In this document: positions 57,439-64,000 of the stretch, piece after piece
Layout of the letters: each line of letters begins with the position of its first letter
Numbering within the stretch: position 1 is the stretch's first letter
Source: Gemmatimonadota bacterium
GTDB taxonomy: Bacteria > Gemmatimonadota > Gemmatimonadetes > Gemmatimonadales > Gemmatimonadaceae
Reading direction: 5' to 3'
Length of the DNA stretch: 64,000 nucleotides
NCBI GenBank assembly: GCA_016704465.1
Contig: JADJAD010000004.1
Location: 1-64,000 of the forward strand
The notes under the pieces: generated by a model
The model's input: the letters and a program-made list of their open reading frames with translations, nothing else
What the model was told of the DNA's origin: nothing
Database searches by the model: none
Position numbers and translations under genes: made by a program

Positions 57439-58254
57439 ATGTCTCAAGCCGCCGCCCTGCTCGACGATCGTCTCCTGCCCGCGAACGATGCAGCTGACGG
57501 GCGCACCGTGTTGCAGGAACGCGTGGACGAACTCACGCGCGAACGCGACCAGCTGCTCGTCGTCGTCGACCTCCAGCAGGAACTGGGGAGTTCGCTGCAG
57601 GTCGCCGACGTGCTGCAACGGATCGCGCGGCGGCTCGGCGAACTCTTCGGGCTCGACCGCGCCTCGATCTACCTGGCCGGCGAGGGGCATCGCGAGGTGC
57701 GCCTGGTGGCATCGTACGAGGATCCGTCGATGGGCGACCTCGTGGTCGACCTCGCCCGCTACCCCGAACTCGCGCACGTCTTCAGCTCGGGCGAGACCGT
57801 CTTCATACCCGACGCGTGTACCGACGACCGCCTCGCGAGTGTTCGTGCCGCCCTGGTTGAACGCGGCGTCGGATCGATGGTCGTCGTTCCGCTGCGGTGG
57901 CGCACCGCGGTGATCGGGGCGCTCATGCTGCGCAGCGACCGCTCCGGCCCTGCCTTCTCCGCGCGCGACATTCACTTCTGTGAGGTCATCGCCTCGCTCA
58001 CGGCCCGCGCCCTGCGCAACGCGCATCGCTTCGAGCGCGTGCAGCGCGCGTCGGACGCCGACGCCGAGCGGCGGCGGCGCGTCGAGCTGGAGCGCATCGC
58101 GCTGGTGGCCTTCCTGCGGCGCCTGCTGTCGCGCTACGCCCATGGCGAGGATCAGCAGTGGTCGGAAACGCTCCTTCCCCGGGAATCGGACGAGGAGTTG
58201 GAGCGCCTGGTGTCGGTCACGATGCAGGTGCTGGAAGAGGAAGCGAAGGGATAG
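57439..58254 (+). CDS. GAF-domain protein
   Basis: A 271-residue protein. An N-terminal coiled coil (LQERVDELTRERDQLLVVVDLQQELGSS) leads into a GAF domain at about residues 50-200 (VLQRIARRLGELFGLDRASIYL, then GVGSMVVVPLRWRTAVIGALML). The C-terminal 60 residues are helical and contain no kinase or cyclase motif. It therefore looks like a sensor or scaffold rather than an enzyme. Proximity to the receiver protein suggests shared signalling; the ligand is unknown. Confidence 0.83.
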   Translation: MSQAAALLDDRLLPANDAADGRTVLQERVDELTRERDQLLVVVDLQQELGSSLQVADVLQRIARRLGELFGLDRASIYLAGEGHREVRLVASYEDPSMGDLVVDLARYPELAHVFSSGETVFIPDACTDDRLASVRAALVERGVGSMVVVPLRWRTAVIGALMLRSDRSGPAFSARDIHFCEVIASLTARALRNAHRFERVQRASDADAERRRRVELERIALVAFLRRLLSRYAHGEDQQWSETLLPRESDEELERLVSVTMQVLEEEAKG

Positions 58255-61074
<2,820 letters not shown>

Positions 61075-61091
61075 CCGAACCGGATTCCAAA

Positions 61092-61652
61092 ATGCCCCAG
61101 CCCCTCGATCTCATCGGACACGGCATGCTCGCCCTCACGCGGGCCTCGCTGGCCACGTTGCGCACCGCGCTCCTGCGCGACGGCGGGCCCGACGCCGCGG
61201 CGTACCTGCAGGAAGCCGGCTATGCCGGCGGCGACGCCATGTGGGAGGCGTTCAAGCGATGGCTCGCCGAGCGCAGCGACATCCCGGCCGAGTCGCTCGA
61301 CGTGGAGGCGTTCGAGCAGCGCGCGAGCGAGTTCTTCCGTGACGCGGGCTGGGGGGGAATCACGGTCGGGTCGATCGGCGACCTCGTCGCGACATTGGAT
61401 TCGCACGACTGGGGCGAGGCCGACCCCGGAAGCCTCATGGACCACCCGAGCTGCCACCTCACGACCGGAATGTTCGCTGACCTATTCGGCCGGGTCGCCG
61501 GGGCGCCGGTCGCGGTACTCGAGGTGGAGTGCCGGTCAGCAGGCTCGGCCCGCTGCCGCTTCCTCGTGGGAAGTCCAATGGTGATGGAGCAGATCTACGA
61601 CGACATGGGGCAGGGACTCCCCTACGAGGACGCAATCTCAGCCTGCGCCTGA
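61092..61652 (+). CDS. V4R-domain protein (4-vinyl reductase type)
   Basis: A 186-residue protein. The C-terminal half fits the V4R small-molecule-binding domain: HPSCHLTTGMFADLFGRVAG, VAVLEVECRSAGSARCRFLVG. His and Cys residues typical of the domain are present. Such domains bind hydrocarbons or act in pigment and methane pathways, and the ligand here is unknown. It begins 17 bases after ligA on the same strand and may be cotranscribed. The 119-bp gap after it contains an 11-bp repeat and a half GGGAGAC element. Confidence 0.75.
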   Translation: MPQPLDLIGHGMLALTRASLATLRTALLRDGGPDAAAYLQEAGYAGGDAMWEAFKRWLAERSDIPAESLDVEAFEQRASEFFRDAGWGGITVGSIGDLVATLDSHDWGEADPGSLMDHPSCHLTTGMFADLFGRVAGAPVAVLEVECRSAGSARCRFLVGSPMVMEQIYDDMGQGLPYEDAISACA

Positions 61653-61670
61653 TCGTCCGCGGCCGCGCCG

Positions 61671-61771
61671 CCGCGAGCCGACCGCGAGCCGACCGCGAGC
61701 CGTGGCAACAAAAAAGCGACGGGAGTTGAGGCACCGACCGCCCCACCTCCCGTCTCCCGTCCCCCGTCCCA
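61671..61771. repeat. 11-bp repeats and half GGGAGAC element between convergent genes
   Basis: CGCGAGCCGAC is repeated nearly three times at 61671-61702. It is followed by an A-run (about 61708-61714) and then GTCTCCC/GTCCCCC units at 61747-61770, with a short GACGGGAG at about 61718-61725 as a possible opposing arm. This is the fifth clear site of the GGGAGAC family in the window. It lies between the stops of the V4R gene and the phosphoribosyltransferase. Confidence 0.65.
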
Positions 61772-62299
61772 CTACATCGCGTCGCGGTACTTCGGATTCG
61801 GCCGCAGCTCATCGTCGATGAGCACCTCGCGATCCCAAGGAAGCACGATGGTGCTTTCGGTCGCCAGGGCGTGGAAGTCCGGCTCGTAGTTGCCGGTCTT
61901 GAACGAGACGGCGGTCCGCACCTCGTCCGCGCCAGCGTTGACGATCGCCGCGACCGCCAGCCGCAGGGTATCGCCGCTGTCGCAGGTCTCATCCACGATG
62001 AGCACCCGCCGCCCGCGCACCTCTTGCGGCGCCGCGCCGAGGACCGCCGGCGTCTCGCGGACGTGATCGTGGTCGCGCCGGCTCACCAGGATCGAGCGGA
62101 ACTCCCGGCCGAGGATAGCCGCCACGACTGCGGCGGGAATCACTCCCGCGGTTGCCACGCCGACGACGATCTCGGGGTCGTACTCGCGCGCAACCTTGAG
62201 GGCCAGCGCCCGAGAGAGCTCGCCAAACAGCGGCCACTCCACATCGAACCGTCCCTTCGCGGGGTCCACTTCATAGCGTCGCGGCGACATCGATTCCAC
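61772..62299 (-). CDS. Phosphoribosyltransferase-family protein
   Basis: A 175-residue type I PRTase. The PRPP-binding loop is VLIVDETCDSGDTLRLAV, and VVGVATAGVIPAAVVAAIL is the first-strand P-loop region. The overall form resembles xanthine/hypoxanthine-guanine PRTases of the archaeal and Gpt-like kind. The base substrate cannot be read from sequence. It starts MESMSPRRYEVDP at ATG 62299 and is divergent from the TPR gene across 253 bp, a gap that contains CACACGTGTG (a 10-bp palindrome near 62504) but no evident promoter. Confidence 0.82.
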   Translation of the reverse strand: MESMSPRRYEVDPAKGRFDVEWPLFGELSRALALKVAREYDPEIVVGVATAGVIPAAVVAAILGREFRSILVSRRDHDHVRETPAVLGAAPQEVRGRRVLIVDETCDSGDTLRLAVAAIVNAGADEVRTAVSFKTGNYEPDFHALATESTIVLPWDREVLIDDELRPNPKYRDAM

Positions 62300-62552
62300 C
62301 TCGGCCTGGTCATGAACATTCCGACGTCGCGGAGACGCCGTGTCCCGCTAACCTAGCGAGCCGCAATGGTGAGGGCGAGTTGGTGATCTGCGACGTAGAG
62401 ACACGGTGCGGCAAGCCTATCATGTTGCGGTTGCTCAGGGTGCGGACGCACGATAGCTTTGCGCGCGGCGCGCTCGATCTCGCGCGGGCCACCGCGCGGT
62501 TGCACACGTGTGTGCGCGAATGCCGGTCTCCCCTCAGCCAAGCCTCGATCGC

Positions 62553-63011
62553 ATGTCATGGTTGAGCCGCCTCTTTGGCGGCGGCAGCGACAAGAACTCG
62601 AGGCGCCTCGACTACCTCAGTGAGGCGCTGACCCTCGAGAAATCGGGGGACATCGAGGCTGCCCTCACGTCTTACCGGCTCGCCCTGCGCGAGAAGCCGG
62701 ATGACCACAAGGTCCTGATGAACATGGCGATCGCCTACTCGCGCAGTTCGCGCGGGGACGAAGCCATTCGCTGCTACAAGAAGGCCCTCGAGGTCGAGCC
62801 GGGACTGTCGGCCGCCCATTATGGCCTGGCCTTTCTGCTCGTCAAGCGCAACGACCGCGACGAGGCCATCCAGCACCTCGAGGCCTTCCTCGCCGCTCCG
62901 TCCACCACGGCAGACGCGCAGAACATCGCGCACGCCAGCCGGACCCTGGAGGCCCTGCGGCAGCCGCAGGAAGAAGCGCCAGTGACGGAGTCGCCCGATA
63001 TCGAGCAATAA
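62553..63011 (+). CDS. TPR-repeat protein upstream of parA
   Basis: A 152-residue protein starting MSWLSRLFGGGSDKNSRRLD at ATG 62553. Three TPR units are seen: LDYLSEALTLEKSGDIEAALTSY, VLMNMAIAYSRSSRGDEAI and AHYGLAFLLVKRNDRDEAI. It is cytoplasmic, with no signal peptide, and ends one base before the parA start, so the two are coupled. It may be a partner of the ParA-like ATPase. Confidence 0.78.
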   Translation: MSWLSRLFGGGSDKNSRRLDYLSEALTLEKSGDIEAALTSYRLALREKPDDHKVLMNMAIAYSRSSRGDEAIRCYKKALEVEPGLSAAHYGLAFLLVKRNDRDEAIQHLEAFLAAPSTTADAQNIAHASRTLEALRQPQEEAPVTESPDIEQ

Positions 63012-63012
63012 G

Positions 63013-63780
63013 GTGGGGCGCGTCCTCGCGGTCGTCAGTCAGAAGGGAGGGGTCGGGAAGACCACCACCTCGGTGAACCTCGCCGCCGCGTTCGCGCGCC
63101 GAGGCCTGAAGACGCTCATCATCGACGTCGACCCCCAGGGGGCGGTGCGCTACGGCATCGGGCTGCGCCGGGGACATCCGACTTACGGGTTCGCCGACTA
63201 CCTCAACGGCGCTCGCAACCTTCGGGAGATCATTCTCCCCACCGCCCTGCCCTGGCTGCGGGTGATCCTGGCCGGTTCTGTCTCCGACGCCTCGGACCAT
63301 TCCTTCTACCAGCAGCTCATCGCCGAGACCTCGGTGCTGCACGACCTGCTCGCCACCGCCCGCGAGCGCTGCGACATCGTCGTGGTCGATACGCCGCCCG
63401 GGCTCGGGGCCATCGTCCACCGCGTCCTCGAGTCCGCCCAGCACGTCATTGTGCCGCTGCAGTGTGAGCCGCTTGCCCTCCAGACGACCCCCCAGATTCT
63501 GCGGGGTATCCAGGAGATCGTGGAGAACAACCGGGAACTCACCCTCGACGGGATCCTCCTGACGATGTACGAAGCGGAGCAACCGTCCTCGCAGCGTGTC
63601 GCCGATTACGTGCGCGAGCACCTGCCGCGCAACATGGTCTTCGACGTGGTCGTCCCGCGGACCGAAGCGGCGCTGGAGGCCTTCGCTGCCGGACAACCCG
63701 TGGTCCTGCGCACCCCAGCCGACGAGGCGGCGCAGGCCTACGTGAACCTCGCGACGCTGCTGGCGGAGCGCTTCCGGTGA
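63013..63780 (+). CDS. ParA/MinD-type ATPase
   Basis: A 255-residue deviant-Walker ATPase starting at GTG 63013 (MGRVLAVVSQKGGVGKTTTSVNLA). The KGGVGKTT loop with the signature lysine, DVDPQG, and VVVDTPPG (Walker B) are all present. Chromosomal ParA usually lies next to parB; here no parB is seen in the remaining window, and the neighbours are a TPR protein and a lipoprotein. It may position another cargo. It overlaps the next gene in GTGA. Confidence 0.9.
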   Translation: MGRVLAVVSQKGGVGKTTTSVNLAAAFARRGLKTLIIDVDPQGAVRYGIGLRRGHPTYGFADYLNGARNLREIILPTALPWLRVILAGSVSDASDHSFYQQLIAETSVLHDLLATARERCDIVVVDTPPGLGAIVHRVLESAQHVIVPLQCEPLALQTTPQILRGIQEIVENNRELTLDGILLTMYEAEQPSSQRVADYVREHLPRNMVFDVVVPRTEAALEAFAAGQPVVLRTPADEAAQAYVNLATLLAERFR

Positions 63781-64000
63781 GTCGTCGCTGGTCCCTGCTG
63801 GCCGGCCTGTGCGCGACGGTCGGCGCGGTATCGTGCATCGAACTCAGCGTCGATCCCACGGCCGTCGGCTCGATCGAGTTCCTCGCGCCGTCCAATCCCT
63901 CGATCGTCCGGCGCGATACGTTGCGCGACACGACTGGCGCTCCCGAACGCCTGCGCGCCCGCGTCTTCTCCACCGGAGGCGACGAGCTGACCGACATTGA
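63777..64000 (+). CDS. Putative lipoprotein, cut by the window edge
   Basis: The frame starts at GTG 63777, overlapping the parA stop, and runs off the right edge after 74 codons. The N-terminus MSRRWSLLAGLCATVGAVSC is a lipoprotein signal with the lipobox A-V-S-C. The visible mature part (IELSVDPTAVGSIEFLAPSN) shows no known domain. Function is open. Confidence 0.65.
   Translation, partial: MSRRWSLLAGLCATVGAVSCIELSVDPTAVGSIEFLAPSNPSIVRRDTLRDTTGAPERLRARVFSTGGDELTDI

Overview
The window is about two-thirds G+C or more, gene-dense, and carries no rRNA, phage, transposase or CRISPR array. Its protein sequences and the long rpoB insertion fit a member of the Gemmatimonadota. That placement rests on general resemblance and gene content, not on a search.

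Layout. Bases 1-38,098 are read almost entirely leftward and hold a nearly continuous core of information-processing genes. In transcription order these are a tRNA cluster (Thr-Tyr-Gly-Thr) with a clear sigma70-type promoter, rpmG-secE-nusG, rplK-rplA-rplJ-rplL-rpoB-rpoC, a PlsB-like acyltransferase, rpsL-rpsG, a five-gene peptide-maturation and export cassette, fusA-tuf, and rpsJ-rplC-rplD-rplW-rplB. The last gene runs off the left edge. Upstream of the tRNAs, on the same strand, lie uvrA, sdaAB/sdaAA, a YbjN-like gene, pspA, an AI-2E family transporter, a PaaK-type ligase and cysS. From 38,242 the direction changes often. A rightward run cutA - macro-domain protein - transglutaminase-like exoprotein - ABC transporter is followed by leftward CcmF/CcmI-like genes, glpK and mtnA. 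Next come rightward enoyl-CoA hydratase - recF - dciA - gyrB, leftward pyrimidine-nucleoside phosphorylase, rightward TPR/response regulator/GAF/ferritin/ligA/V4R genes, a leftward phosphoribosyltransferase, and a rightward TPR - parA - lipoprotein run that leaves the window.

How the genes work together. The left half supplies ribosomal proteins, translation factors and RNA polymerase in an order close to the classical rif-str-S10 arrangement. That arrangement is broken twice: by a PlsB-like gene between rpoC and rpsL, and by the cassette (PqqD-like, lasso-type B2 transglutaminase-like protease, ABC ATPase, ABC-2 permease, nucleotidyltransferase) between rpsG and fusA. No cyclase and no convincing precursor peptide accompany the cassette. 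It is the best candidate here for an undescribed system.

Data caution. Five conserved genes (tuf, rpoB, rplA, enoyl-CoA hydratase, gyrB) each carry one small frameshift, mostly in homopolymers. This is best explained by residual sequencing errors, so other single-base oddities should be read with that in mind.

Non-coding structure. GGGAGAC 7-bp repeat elements, often paired as inverted arms around a short hairpin, fill several gaps of the ribosomal region. Short tandem repeats of 10-15 bp recur between and inside genes. The heptamer CCTAACG was found by eye 13 times on the + strand and never on the - strand, whichever strand the gene is on.
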